A DNA stretch of 64,000 nt, from the NCBI RefSeq assembly GCF_036013525.1, contig NZ_CP107853.1:1798001-1862000 (forward strand), written 5' to 3'. Origin of the DNA: Nonomuraea sp. NBC_00507. Its GTDB lineage: Bacteria; Actinomycetota; Actinomycetes; Streptosporangiales; Streptosporangiaceae. Numbering within the stretch: position 1 is the stretch's first letter; each line of letters begins with the position of its first letter. A model generated the notes under the pieces. The model made no database searches and was not told the DNA's origin. It saw only the letters and a list, made by a program, of their open reading frames with translations. Below, piece after piece: positions 44,506 to 53,486 of the stretch. The translations under genes were made by a program, and so were the position numbers.

Positions 44506-46595
44506 TTCGCCCCGGCCAGCGCGGCAACCGGCGAGTCGGCCACGCCGAGGCGGCGGGCCGTCTCGAGCAGCTCGCCGAGCGCCGACGACTGCGGGCCGCC
44601 GTCCTGGATGAGCCTCATGAGCAGGGCGGACACGGTCAGGTTCTTGATGTCCTCGGTACGGACGCCGCCGATCACGTTCGCGAGGTCGGCCGCCAGGCTG
44701 GCCTGCCCGTTGACGTACGGCCCGACGAGCGCCCCGGCGACGTGCGAGTGGTCCACGAAACCGTCGACCACCTTGCCCGCGGTGATCGAGCCGACCACCT
44801 TGTCGAAGAACATCGTGTCGCCGCCGACGATGTCGATGTTGGCCTTGGCGAGCCCGGCGGCCAGCACGCTCGCCTGCGACTCGGCCACCTGCCGCGACAC
44901 GTCGATGTGCTTGAGCCGGATCTCCTTGTCGGCCTCCAGGCGCAGGCGGTACTCCTCGTGGCCCCTGCCGGCGTCGTCCAGCGCCGCGATCGCGGCCGCC
45001 TTCTCGGTGAGACCCTCGGCCTCGGCCTTGAGCTTCTCGCCCACCGCGGCCGCCGCGGCCAGCGCCATCGCCTGCTCGCCCTCGGCCTGCGCCTTGAGCC
45101 GTGCGCCCTCGACCACCGCCATGGCCTTGGCGCCCTCGGCCTCGGCGGAGAGCTTCTCCTTCAGCGCCACGGCCTCGGCGCGGCCGACCTTCTCGATGGC
45201 CTCGGCGTCGCGCTCCTTGACCTGGACCTGCGCCAGGCCGGCCGCGGCGGACTCGGCCTGGACGCCCTCGGCCAGCCGGATCTTGGCCCGGGTGTCCAAC
45301 TCGGCGGCCTGCTGCCTGGCCTCGGCGAGCACGAGCTCCTCGCGGGCCTTGAACTTCGAGGCCGCCTCGGCGGCCTCGGCCGCCTTGATGTCCTTGACCA
45401 GGTTCTCCTGGGCCTCGGCCTCGGCGGCGATGATGACCTGCTGGCGGGTGCGCTCGGCCTCCTCGACCACGCGCAGCCGCTTGATGGACTCCTCCTGCTC
45501 GGCCACGGTCTTGTCGACCGCGATGCGCTCGCGGATGACCTCGGCGATCGCCCGCTTCTCGGTCTCGACTTCCTTGTCCTTGGCGATGCGCGACAGCTCG
45601 GTCTCGCGCTCGCGGGCGATGACCTCCAGGACGCGGTCCTTCTCGATGCGCTCGCTCTCGATGGCGATCACGCGCTCGCGGTTCTTCTCGGCGACGGCGA
45701 TCTCGCGGGCCCGGTTCTCGTTCTGGACGCCGAGCTGCTCGTCGGTCTTGATGTGCGCGGTCTGGGCACGCAGCCGCTCCTCGGCCTGCACGCGGGCGAC
45801 CTCCGCCTCCTCGCGGGCCTTGACGGTCTCGATCTCGCGCTTCTGCTTCATCTCGGCGTCGGCCTGGCGGCGCTGCAGCTCGAGGATGGCCTCGCGGGCG
45901 TCCACGTTCTGCCGGGTGATCTCTTTTTCCTCGTGGCGCTGGAACTCGTTCGTCCGGACGTGCTCGATGGCCGTCAGCTCGACGATCTTGCGGATGCCCT
46001 GCGCGTCGAGGATGTTGTTCTTGTCGAGCTGGAGCAGCGCGGTCTGCTCCAAGTAGTCGATGGCGGCGTCCTCCAGGCTGTAGCCGTTGAGGTCGGTGCC
46101 GATGAGCCGGACGATCTCGTCACGGAACTCGTCGCGCTTGGTGTAGAGGTCGACGAAGTCGAGGTGCTTGCCCGCGGTCTTGAGCGCCTCGGAGAACTTG
46201 GCGTTGAACAGCGCCTGCAGCGTGCCCTCGTCACTGGCCCTGGCGGTGCCGATGGCCTGGGCGACCTTGATGACGTCCTCGGCGGTCTTGTTCACGCGGA
46301 CGAAGAACGTGATCTTGATGTCGGCCCTGATGTTGTCCCGGCAGATCAGGCCCTCGCGGCCGGTGCGCTCGATCTCGATGGTCTTCACCGAGATGTCCAT
46401 GATCTCGGCCTTGTGGACGACGGGCAGCACCACGGCGCCGGTGAACGTCACGTCGACCTTGTTGACCTTCGACACGATCAGCGCCTTGCCCTGTTCGACC
46501 TTGCGGAAAAGGCGGGCGATGAGGACTAGGAGGCCGATCACGATGATCAGGATGACGGCGAGGAAAACGCCGAAGCCGGTTGAGATGACGTCCAT
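44502..46595 (-). CDS. Flotillin family protein (YqiK-like, SPFH domain)
   Basis: 697 residues. One N-terminal membrane helix (VFLAVILIIVIGLLVLIARLF, about 10-30) precedes the SPFH domain (VNKVDVTFTGAVVLPVVHKAEIMDISVKTIEIERTGREGLICRDNIRADIKITFFVRV, about 45-200). A very long Glu/Ala/Arg coiled coil spans about 230-560, with a hydrophobic C-terminal tail after it. Flotillins oligomerise on membranes and scaffold protein-lipid microdomains. Its ATG shares one base with the upstream YqiJ-like stop (TGATG), and its stop overlaps the ATPase start. The frame is open far upstream but unrelated sequence lies there. Confidence 0.93.
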   Translation of the reverse strand: MDVISTGFGVFLAVILIIVIGLLVLIARLFRKVEQGKALIVSKVNKVDVTFTGAVVLPVVHKAEIMDISVKTIEIERTGREGLICRDNIRADIKITFFVRVNKTAEDVIKVAQAIGTARASDEGTLQALFNAKFSEALKTAGKHLDFVDLYTKRDEFRDEIVRLIGTDLNGYSLEDAAIDYLEQTALLQLDKNNILDAQGIRKIVELTAIEHVRTNEFQRHEEKEITRQNVDAREAILELQRRQADAEMKQKREIETVKAREEAEVARVQAEERLRAQTAHIKTDEQLGVQNENRAREIAVAEKNRERVIAIESERIEKDRVLEVIARERETELSRIAKDKEVETEKRAIAEVIRERIAVDKTVAEQEESIKRLRVVEEAERTRQQVIIAAEAEAQENLVKDIKAAEAAEAASKFKAREELVLAEARQQAAELDTRAKIRLAEGVQAESAAAGLAQVQVKERDAEAIEKVGRAEAVALKEKLSAEAEGAKAMAVVEGARLKAQAEGEQAMALAAAAAVGEKLKAEAEGLTEKAAAIAALDDAGRGHEEYRLRLEADKEIRLKHIDVSRQVAESQASVLAAGLAKANIDIVGGDTMFFDKVVGSITAGKVVDGFVDHSHVAGALVGPYVNGQASLAADLANVIGGVRTEDIKNLTVSALLMRLIQDGGPQSSALGELLETARRLGVADSPVAALAGAK

Positions 46596-47146
46596 CAGAG
46601 CTCGCTTTCGTAGGGCATGACCCAGAAGAATTCGCCGTCTGCGTCGTATTCGAAGATGAGTGCTTTGTCGCCGCGGCTGAGGCGGTCCTGTCCGGTCGTG
46701 CGCACCTGCACGACCGCGGACGAGCCGTCGGCGGCGGTGACCTCGGCCTGGCCGAAGTCGTGTGTGGCCGAGCCGGTGCGGATGACGCACATCTGGCCGA
46801 CGAAGTCGCCGCGCGAGTGCTTGTCCCCATCGGGGAAGAGCCTGCGCAGCGGAACCACCAGGCCACGGGTGGCGAGCCAGGCTCCACCCGCGGCGGCGAA
46901 GGGGACGGCGATCAGCAGGCCGCCGGTGACGAACTGGCTGCCGATCAGGCACAGCAGCCAGGCCAGGGCGATCAGCAGCGAGAGCGTGACGCCGGCCGGG
47001 ACTCCCCCGAGGCCCAGCCAGGCGGCGTCGTCGTCCAGCTCGAAGAGGCCGGTGATGACGACCAGCCAATAACCGGCGACCACCACGAGCAGAAAACTGA
47101 AAATGACCGTCGGAAAGCTCAGCGCGGTGCTTAAGAACTCGCCCAT
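46595..47146 (-). CDS. YqiJ-like membrane protein with C-terminal OB fold
   Basis: 183 residues from ATG with GAGG upstream. Three membrane helices (FPTVIFSFLLVVVAGYWLVVI; VTLSLLIALAWLLCLIGSQFV; GLLIAVPFAAAGGAWLATRGL) precede a soluble domain of about 75 residues (FVGQMCVIRTGSATHDFGQAEVTAADGSSAVVQVRTTGQDRLSRGDKALIFEYD). That domain reads as the NfeD-like OB fold that pairs with flotillins (YqiJ/YqiK in E. coli). It is the first gene of the operon; TATAGT upstream on the minus strand may be its -10. Confidence 0.88.
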   Translation of the reverse strand: MGEFLSTALSFPTVIFSFLLVVVAGYWLVVITGLFELDDDAAWLGLGGVPAGVTLSLLIALAWLLCLIGSQFVTGGLLIAVPFAAAGGAWLATRGLVVPLRRLFPDGDKHSRGDFVGQMCVIRTGSATHDFGQAEVTAADGSSAVVQVRTTGQDRLSRGDKALIFEYDADGEFFWVMPYESEL

Positions 47147-47241
47147 CCCGCCTCGGTGCCCATCCCCCGTGTGATGTCCGTGTCGGACTATATCGAGATA
47201 AAGAGCGGGTAAAGGTAAAAGTTCCCGAACGGTCTGAGCAC

Positions 47242-47272
47242 TTGACCTCAAGCATGGTTGAGGAAGCAGGCT
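47242..47272 (+). promoter_or_regulatory. SoxR box within a 19-bp-spacer promoter
   Basis: TTGACC (47242-47247) and CAGGCT (47267-47272) are separated by 19 bases, as in MerR/SoxR promoters. The spacer region carries CCTCAA-GCATGG-TTGAGG (47246-47263), the arms of the SoxR box. The -10 ends seven bases before the ATG of the quinone reductase, so its mRNA would be leaderless. Confidence 0.75.
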
Positions 47273-47279
47273 GGGGCGC

Positions 47280-48203
47280 ATGAGCGAAGTGATGAGGGCG
47301 GCGGCCTTCGCCGAGCCCGGTGGTCCCGAGGTACTGAAGGTGATGGAGCTCCCGGCGCCCCAGGCGGGTCCGGGGCAGGTACGCGTGCGGGTGCGCGCGG
47401 CCGGAGTGCAGCCGTTCGACGCGGCCGTACGGGCGGGCTGGTTGCCGCCTTACCTGGACGAGGTCCCCTACCCGCGCATTCCTGGCAACGAGTTCGCGGG
47501 TGTGGTCGACCAGGTGGGCGAAGGCGTGACCGGGGTGTCGGCCGGGGACGAGGTGCTGGGGTTCTCGGCGCTGTACGCCTACGCCGAGTACATCGTGGTG
47601 AACGGGGCGAACGTGGCGCCCAAGCCCGCGGGGATTCCGTGGGAGGTGGCCGGCGGGCTGACCGCGGGCGTGCAGACGGCCGAGCTGGCCCTGGACGGGC
47701 TCGGCGTCAAGGAGGGAGAGACGCTGCTCGTGCACGGCGCGGCCGGGTCCGTGGGGACGGCCGCCGTGCAGATCGCCAGGATGCGGGGCGTGCGCGTGAT
47801 CGGCACCGCCCGTGAGGTGAACCACGACTACCTGCGCGACCTCGGCGCCATCCCGGTCCGGTACGGGGAGGGTCTGGCCGACCGGGTGCGGGCGCTCGCG
47901 CCGGGCGGGGTCGACGCCGCCCTGGACGGGGCGGGAGGCCATGCTTTGGAGGTCTCGTTGGAGCTGGTGTCCGACCGCGGGCGGATCGTCACCCTGGTCG
48001 AGCATGGCAAGGCGGCCGAGCTGGGGGTCAAGCTCGTTCGGGGCGAGCGTTCGGCCGAGCGGCTCGGGCGCTACGCCGCTTTGTACGCCGAGGGCCGCTT
48101 CAGGTTCCCGGTGCGGCGGGCGTACCGGCTGGAGGAGGCCGCGGACGCGCACCGGGAGATCGAGACCGGCCACGGCCAGGGGAAGGTCGTCATCACGACC
48201 TGA
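47280..48203 (+). CDS. NADP-dependent quinone oxidoreductase (MDR family), probable SoxR target
   Basis: 307 residues: MRAAAFAEPGGPEVLKVMELPAP, VRVRAAGVQPFDAAVRAGW, YPRIPGNEFAGVVDQVGEGVTGV, and the NADPH site GETLLVHGAAGSVGTAAVQIARMRGVRVIGTA. It lacks zinc ligands, as expected for the QOR type. SoxR in streptomycetes responds to redox-active compounds and controls oxidoreductases of this kind. The upstream SoxR box supports the same here. It is divergent from the flotillin operon and overlaps the convergent kinase by eleven bases. Confidence 0.92.
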   Translation: MSEVMRAAAFAEPGGPEVLKVMELPAPQAGPGQVRVRVRAAGVQPFDAAVRAGWLPPYLDEVPYPRIPGNEFAGVVDQVGEGVTGVSAGDEVLGFSALYAYAEYIVVNGANVAPKPAGIPWEVAGGLTAGVQTAELALDGLGVKEGETLLVHGAAGSVGTAAVQIARMRGVRVIGTAREVNHDYLRDLGAIPVRYGEGLADRVRALAPGGVDAALDGAGGHALEVSLELVSDRGRIVTLVEHGKAAELGVKLVRGERSAERLGRYAALYAEGRFRFPVRRAYRLEEAADAHREIETGHGQGKVVITT

Positions 48204-49106
48204 CGCGTACGGCCTCGGCGACGGCGAGGCCGATCTCGTTGAGCTCACGCTCGCCGTCCTCGACGTCCCACAGGGCGTTCTGCAGCATCCGGCCGAGCGT
48301 CCAGCCGGCCGCCCGCTGGGGATCGAGGCCGAGCCCGTCCACCATCAGGTCGAAGCGGCGCAGCACCGCCCGGGTCACGTCGCCGGTGGCGACCACGTCG
48401 TCCCACCGGTTCCACAGGGCGGGCGCGAGGTCGAACCCCGGGTCGCCGGCCAGCGGCTTCGGGTCGATGGCCAGCCACGGCTCCCGGTCGGCCGCCAGCA
48501 CGTTGTCGTAGTGCAGGTCCCAGTGCAGCAGCCGGTCGCCGGGCTCGGAGACGAGCCCGGCGACCGCGTCGGCGCACCAGCGCAACCAGCGGCGGTCCCG
48601 GTCACGGGGCAGCTTCGTGAGCGCCTCGTCCACGTCGTCGAGCATCGCCTGCGCGATGTCGCCGAGGCGGCGCATGCCCTCGGGCGCGGGGTGGGCGACG
48701 AGCCGGGCGAGCAGCTCGGTCAGGATCGTCAGCGCCTCGATGTCGTCGGGCAGGGCCGAAAGAGGGCGGTCGGCGTGCAGCCGTTCCAGCAGCAGGGTGC
48801 CGGTGCCGGGGTCGGAAGCGAGCAGCCGCACCGACCCGTCCCCGTCCCACGCACGCAGCCCCATCGCCTCGGTGGCGTTCTCGGCGGTGACCGGCTGCAG
48901 CTTCAGAGCGGCCTTGGTGCCGTCCGTGCGGAGCACCGGCAGCACCAGCGACACCACGCCGTGCCCGGGCTCGCCGTCGAGCCGCAGCTCCCATTCCTCC
49001 AGGTAGCGCTCGGCCAGCGCGGGGAGCCCGGCGGACCAGGCACGCCCGGCCTCCCCGTCGTACTTGATGTGGGATGCGGTCAGGGCCGGCGGGACCGTGA
49101 TCCGCA

Positions 49107-49107
<1 letters not shown>
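48193..49107 (-). CDS. APH-type antibiotic kinase (APH(6)/hydroxyurea kinase-like)
   Basis: 304 residues. The kinase catalytic loop is LLHWDLHYDNVLA (about 194-203) and the metal Asp is in LAIDPKPLAGDPGFDLAPALWNRWD, the pattern of APH(6)-like and hydroxyurea phosphotransferases. The N-terminal lobe (KAALKLQPVTAENATEAMGLRAW) fits the nucleotide-binding Lys and Glu. It could modify aminoglycosides or another amine substrate. Its ATG shares a base with the menB stop (TGATG), so it is translated from the menB mRNA. Confidence 0.85.
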
Positions 49108-49985
<878 letters not shown>

Positions 49986-50037
49986 GGACGAGAGCCTAAT
50001 GGATCTGCCCTTCCACCTGCGGCCTGGTGTCCGTTCG

Positions 50038-50370
50038 CTAGGTGACCTCCGCACGCAACTCCGCGAGCAGCTCCCCTTGGTCGGCGAGCATGTCGGTGAG
50101 GATGCGGCGGGCCGCGCCGAGCAGATCCGCCAGCTCCGGTGTGGCCAGTGTGTAGACCACGGTGCTGCCCTCGCGGATCGCGCTCACGATGCCGGCCCTG
50201 CGCAGGACTCCGAGCTGCTGGGAGAGGCTCGACGGCTCGATGTCGATCTGGGCCAGTAGGTCCCTGACGGGTAGCGGCCCTTCCTGGAGTAGCTCCAACA
50301 CTCTGATGCGAGCGGGGTGGCCGAGCGTTCGGAAGAAGTCGGCCTTGGCCTGATAGACCTCCACGTGCAT
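50038..50370 (-). CDS. ArsR family transcriptional regulator
   Basis: 110 residues from MHVEVYQAKADFFRTLGHPARIRVLELLQEGPLPVRDLLAQIDIEPSSLSQQLGVLRRAGIVSAIREGSTVVYTL, a standard ArsR winged helix. No obvious Cys metal site is present, so it may sense another signal. TAGTCT seven bases before the ATG suggests a leaderless transcript. It lies 52 bases upstream of menB in the same direction. A control of menB is possible but not shown. Confidence 0.88.
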   Translation of the reverse strand: MHVEVYQAKADFFRTLGHPARIRVLELLQEGPLPVRDLLAQIDIEPSSLSQQLGVLRRAGIVSAIREGSTVVYTLATPELADLLGAARRILTDMLADQGELLAELRAEVT

Positions 50371-50457
50371 ATAGCCCAGACTAATCCAGCGGAGTTGCAT
50401 AATTCTTCAAGTCACCATGTTGTTGGATAGCATGACAGCGGGGACTAGGGAGTAGCC

Positions 50458-50628
50458 ATGGGCCGAGGAAGAGCCAAGGCGAAGCAGACGAAGGTCGCTC
50501 GCCAGCTGAAGTACACCAACCACAACATCGACTACGACCGGCTCCGGGAGGAGCTCGGTGCCGACACGCGGCACGAGGAGAGCCACCCGTCTACGGCATC
50601 CGAGCAGGAGTCCGAGCGCGCGCAATGA
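50458..50628 (+). CDS. DUF3073 small basic protein
   Basis: 56 residues, with an N-terminal MGRGRAKAKQTKVARQLKY followed by TNHNIDYDRLREELG. This is the conserved actinobacterial DUF3073 family, of unknown function. The basic N-terminus suggests nucleic-acid contact. AGGGAG lies five to six bases before the ATG. The last 38 bases overlap the 3' end of the convergent P450 gene. It is easily missed because of its size. Confidence 0.88.
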   Translation: MGRGRAKAKQTKVARQLKYTNHNIDYDRLREELGADTRHEESHPSTASEQESERAQ

Positions 50629-51874
50629 CGCGGGTCAGCTTCGCGGGTGCGAGGGTGACGTTCTTCAGCCGCCTGGCCTCCGGCGCCTGATCGGGCGCCG
50701 AGAGCTCCAGGCGGTTCAGCACCTCGCGAATGATGACCCGCATCTCCAAAAGCGCGAGCTGCGCGCCGACGCAGAAGCGCCGGCCGCCGCCGAAGGGCAT
50801 CCAGGCCCTGTTCTGGTGCCCGTCCATGAAGCGTTCCGGGCGGAACTCCTCGGGAGAGGGGAACGCTTCGGGGTCGCGGTGCACGAGCGGGATGTACGGC
50901 CCGGCGTACCAGCCGGCCGGGATCTCGTATTCGCCCAGCCGGAGCGGGACGTCGAGCAGGCGTGGCGCCTCATAGACGACGGGCCGGACGCGTAGCACCT
51001 CCTTGACCACCGCGTCGAGGTAGGGCTCGTCGTCCGGCAGCTTCCCCATGATCTCGGGCGGCATGCGCAGGAGCCGCTCGAAGGCCCAAGCCAGGCCGGT
51101 CGCGGTGGTCTCGTGGCCGGCGATCAGCATGGTGACCAGCTCGTCGCGGATCTCCTGGTCGCCCAGCTCGGTCTCGAGCAACCTGCCGAGCACATCCGTA
51201 CCGCCCGGCGTCGCGCGGCGGCGGCGGATCTCGTCGAACAGGATCGTGTCCACCTCGGCCCTGAGCCGGACGAATCGCCCGGACGCCAGGAACGGCACCC
51301 GCGCCGCCAGGCCGCGCAGCCGCTCGGGCAGGGCGAGGAGCTGCATGGATCCGCCGGTCTCGATCAGCTCAGGGAGCAGTGCCCGGAGCCTGCGGACCCG
51401 TCCGGCGTCCCGGATGCCGAAGATCAGCCTGATGATGATCTCCAGCGTGATGTCCTGCATCCGCTCGCGGAGCGCGAACGGCCTGCCCAGCGGCCAGGTC
51501 GCGATCTTCTCCGCCGCGATCGCGGTGATCTCGTCGTGGTAGCCGGCGACCTGCTTGGCCCGCAGCGGCGGGTTGAGCAGCTTGCGGTGCCGCCACCAGT
51601 CGTCGCCGTCCAGCGTGAGCACCGAGTGCGCGCCGACCATGTGCTCCAGGAAGTCGCGCCGCGCCTCACCGGCGCGCCCGCCGCCCTGGTCGGTCTGGTA
51701 GACCTGCGCGGCGAGCTCCGCGGTGGTCACGTAGACCTCCGGCGGGAAGCCCGCGTAGCGCACCGTGAAGATGGGCCCGTACCTGCGGTGCAGGCTCTCC
51801 ATCAGGCCGGGCGAGTCCCACATGAACCACGCGGTCTGCACCAGCGACGGAAGCTTTGGTCCCGGAGGGAGCAT
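50591..51874 (-). CDS. Cytochrome P450
   Basis: 427 residues from the ATG that has AGGAGG six bases upstream; an ATG five codons earlier contains that ribosome site and is less likely. P450 motifs: I-helix AGHETTATGLAWAFE, ExxR in VVKEVLRVRP, PERF near FRPERFMDG, and the heme loop FGGGRRFCVGAQLALLEM with the ligand Cys about residue 368. It is soluble, so it needs external ferredoxin and reductase, none adjacent. The substrate is unknown. It is divergent from a TetR regulator with a clear operator. Confidence 0.95.
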   Translation of the reverse strand: MLPPGPKLPSLVQTAWFMWDSPGLMESLHRRYGPIFTVRYAGFPPEVYVTTAELAAQVYQTDQGGGRAGEARRDFLEHMVGAHSVLTLDGDDWWRHRKLLNPPLRAKQVAGYHDEITAIAAEKIATWPLGRPFALRERMQDITLEIIIRLIFGIRDAGRVRRLRALLPELIETGGSMQLLALPERLRGLAARVPFLASGRFVRLRAEVDTILFDEIRRRRATPGGTDVLGRLLETELGDQEIRDELVTMLIAGHETTATGLAWAFERLLRMPPEIMGKLPDDEPYLDAVVKEVLRVRPVVYEAPRLLDVPLRLGEYEIPAGWYAGPYIPLVHRDPEAFPSPEEFRPERFMDGHQNRAWMPFGGGRRFCVGAQLALLEMRVIIREVLNRLELSAPDQAPEARRLKNVTLAPAKLTRVIARARTPARMP

Positions 51875-51891
51875 CTCGAACCTCCTCATGA

Positions 51892-51924
51892 ATGTATACG
51901 TACGTCATAGACGCTCGTATACAT
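51892..51924. promoter_or_regulatory. TetR-type operator ATGTATACG-N15-CGTATACAT
   Basis: Perfect nine-base arms at 51892-51900 and 51916-51924 lie in the gap between the P450 and TetR start codons, starting two to three bases before the alternative P450 ATG. The size and position fit repression of both genes by the TetR protein. Confidence 0.75.
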
Positions 51925-51931
51925 CTGTAGC

Positions 51932-52537
51932 ATGGATTGCGTGGCGCGAACAGAGGCCGGTGGATACCGGGAGAAGTTGCTGGCGGGCGCGGTGGCCTGC
52001 CTGCAGGAGAAGGGCTATGCCCGCACCACCGCGCGAGACCTGGTCGCCGCCTCCGGCACCAACCTGGCCTCCATCGGCTACCACTTCGGTGGCAAGGACG
52101 CGCTGCTCAACGAGGCCGTAGCCGGCGTCTTCGACCAGTGGACCGCATACGTCGAGCGGTCGTTGTTCGGCACGGAGCTGAGCAGCCCCAGAGAGATGCT
52201 GGAGCGGGCCATGGCCGCGCTGGTCGACGTGTTCGAGGAGATGCGGCCGCAGCTCGTCCTGTGCGTCGAGGGCTACCCGGCGGCGTTGCGCGAGCCCGTG
52301 CTGCGGGAAAAGCTGGCCGAGGCCTACGCCCGGACGCGGCAGGCAGGCGCCGACATGATCAGGAGGGCGGCGGCACAGCTCGGCGTCGAGCCGCCGGTGT
52401 CGCCCGAGGTGCTGGTGTCGGTGGTGGTGGCGATCACGGACGGGCTCATGCTGCAGTGGCTGCTCGACCCGGCGAGCACGCCCGACGCCCGCCAGGTCGT
52501 GGACGCGCTCGCCGCCCTCTCGGGCTTCATCGCCTAA
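51932..52537 (+). CDS. TetR/AcrR family transcriptional regulator of the P450 gene
   Basis: 201 residues. The helix-turn-helix is at about 12-58 (YREKLLAGAVACLQEKGYARTTARDLVAASGTNLASIGYHFGGKDALL). It has the C-terminal TetR domain with VLCVEGYPAALREPVLREKL. The ATG at 51932 is used; a GTG three codons later is possible. With the perfect operator it probably represses the divergent P450 and itself. The stop overlaps the convergent hydrolase end. Confidence 0.92.
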   Translation: MDCVARTEAGGYREKLLAGAVACLQEKGYARTTARDLVAASGTNLASIGYHFGGKDALLNEAVAGVFDQWTAYVERSLFGTELSSPREMLERAMAALVDVFEEMRPQLVLCVEGYPAALREPVLREKLAEAYARTRQAGADMIRRAAAQLGVEPPVSPEVLVSVVVAITDGLMLQWLLDPASTPDARQVVDALAALSGFIA

Positions 52538-53433
52538 CGTTCCGTGTGCCGGACGATGGCCGTGGCCAGCTGCTCGTACGCCTGGGGCGCCAGCGTGTGC
52601 CCCATGCCGTCGATCATCAGCAGCTCCGCGCCCGGGATCCGCTCGGCGATGATCGCGCTGTGGCCGGGCTTGACCGGCTCGTGCGTGCCCTCGATGACCA
52701 GGGTCGGCGCCTGCACCTTGCCCAGTGCGTCCACCGGCTCGATGTCCGGGTTGGCCGCGTGCGCCAGACGGTGGTTGACCACGGCCGACAGGTCACGGGC
52801 CCGCTCGAGCACCCGCTCCTGCAGGCGCCGCTCCGCGTCCTCGTCGAACGGCAGCGCGGTGCCGTGTAGCACCCGTGCCTCCGCGATCATGCGCTCCACT
52901 TGCTCGCGCCGGTCCGCAGGCGGTGGCGCAATGATCATCTTCGTGAAGTACTCCACGAACTCCGGCCTGGGCGGCGGCAGGCTGCCCTCCGGCTGCGGCT
53001 GCCCGGTGAGCGCCCGCAGGAGCACCTCGCCCTCGCGCCCGCCCAGCGGCGAGGAGCCGATCACGGTGAGCGTGCGCACCCGTTCCGGTTGCTCGACGGC
53101 GATCAGCTGGCCGAGCAGCCCGCCCGCCGAGTGGCAGACGAGGTGCGCGCTGTCCAGCCCGTAGGCGTCCATCACACGGAGCACGTCGTCCCTGATGTCC
53201 AGCCACGTGTACGGCTGCTGCTCGAAGTCGAAGGTGGCCGACTTGCCGGTGTCGCGGTGGTCGTACCTGATGACTCGGCGCCCGGCCGCGGCCAGCCGCC
53301 CGACGAACTCGTCCGGCCACAGGATCCCCTGCGTCATCGACCCCATCACCAGCAGGATCGGCGGGTGCGTGGCGTCCCCGAACTCTTCGGTCCAGAGTTC
53401 CACGCCGTCAATGTTGATCATGTTCGTTTGCAT
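52534..53433 (-). CDS. Alpha/beta hydrolase
   Basis: 299 residues. The nucleophile elbow is VCHSAGGLLGQLIA, where the usual GHS is CHS. The oxyanion strand has PPILLVMGSMTQGILWP, the cap region is FVEYFTKMIIAPPP, the acid is in VIEGTHEPVKPGHS and the catalytic His in IDGMGHTLAP. Relatives include esterases, lactonases and carbon-carbon hydrolases. It lies 53 bases downstream of a LuxR-type ATPase regulator in the same direction, which may control it. Confidence 0.9.
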   Translation of the reverse strand: MQTNMINIDGVELWTEEFGDATHPPILLVMGSMTQGILWPDEFVGRLAAAGRRVIRYDHRDTGKSATFDFEQQPYTWLDIRDDVLRVMDAYGLDSAHLVCHSAGGLLGQLIAVEQPERVRTLTVIGSSPLGGREGEVLLRALTGQPQPEGSLPPPRPEFVEYFTKMIIAPPPADRREQVERMIAEARVLHGTALPFDEDAERRLQERVLERARDLSAVVNHRLAHAANPDIEPVDALGKVQAPTLVIEGTHEPVKPGHSAIIAERIPGAELLMIDGMGHTLAPQAYEQLATAIVRHTER

Positions 53434-53486
53434 GGCTCAAGCTTGCCCCGGACGATTACGGAGGCCTTCAGTAGTCCTACTGGCCT

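Noticed and set aside
42724..46056. 1110-codon open frame on the plus strand antisense to the AAA+ and flotillin genes
   Set aside because: It is low-complexity Arg/Gly/Val then Ser/Ala-rich, with no family likeness, and lies opposite two well-supported genes. High GC keeps such shadow frames open.
47221..47230. GGGAAC on the minus strand as an ECF sigma -35 for the flotillin operon
   Set aside because: No matching ECF -10 lies at 16-18 bases, and the sequence is part of a simple GTTC-CC-GAAC palindrome. A TATAGT box nearby is a more ordinary choice.
46596..48248. Upstream extension of the flotillin frame
   Set aside because: The reading continues through other genes with no flotillin likeness. 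The ATG overlapping the YqiJ-like stop gives the correct N-terminal membrane helix.
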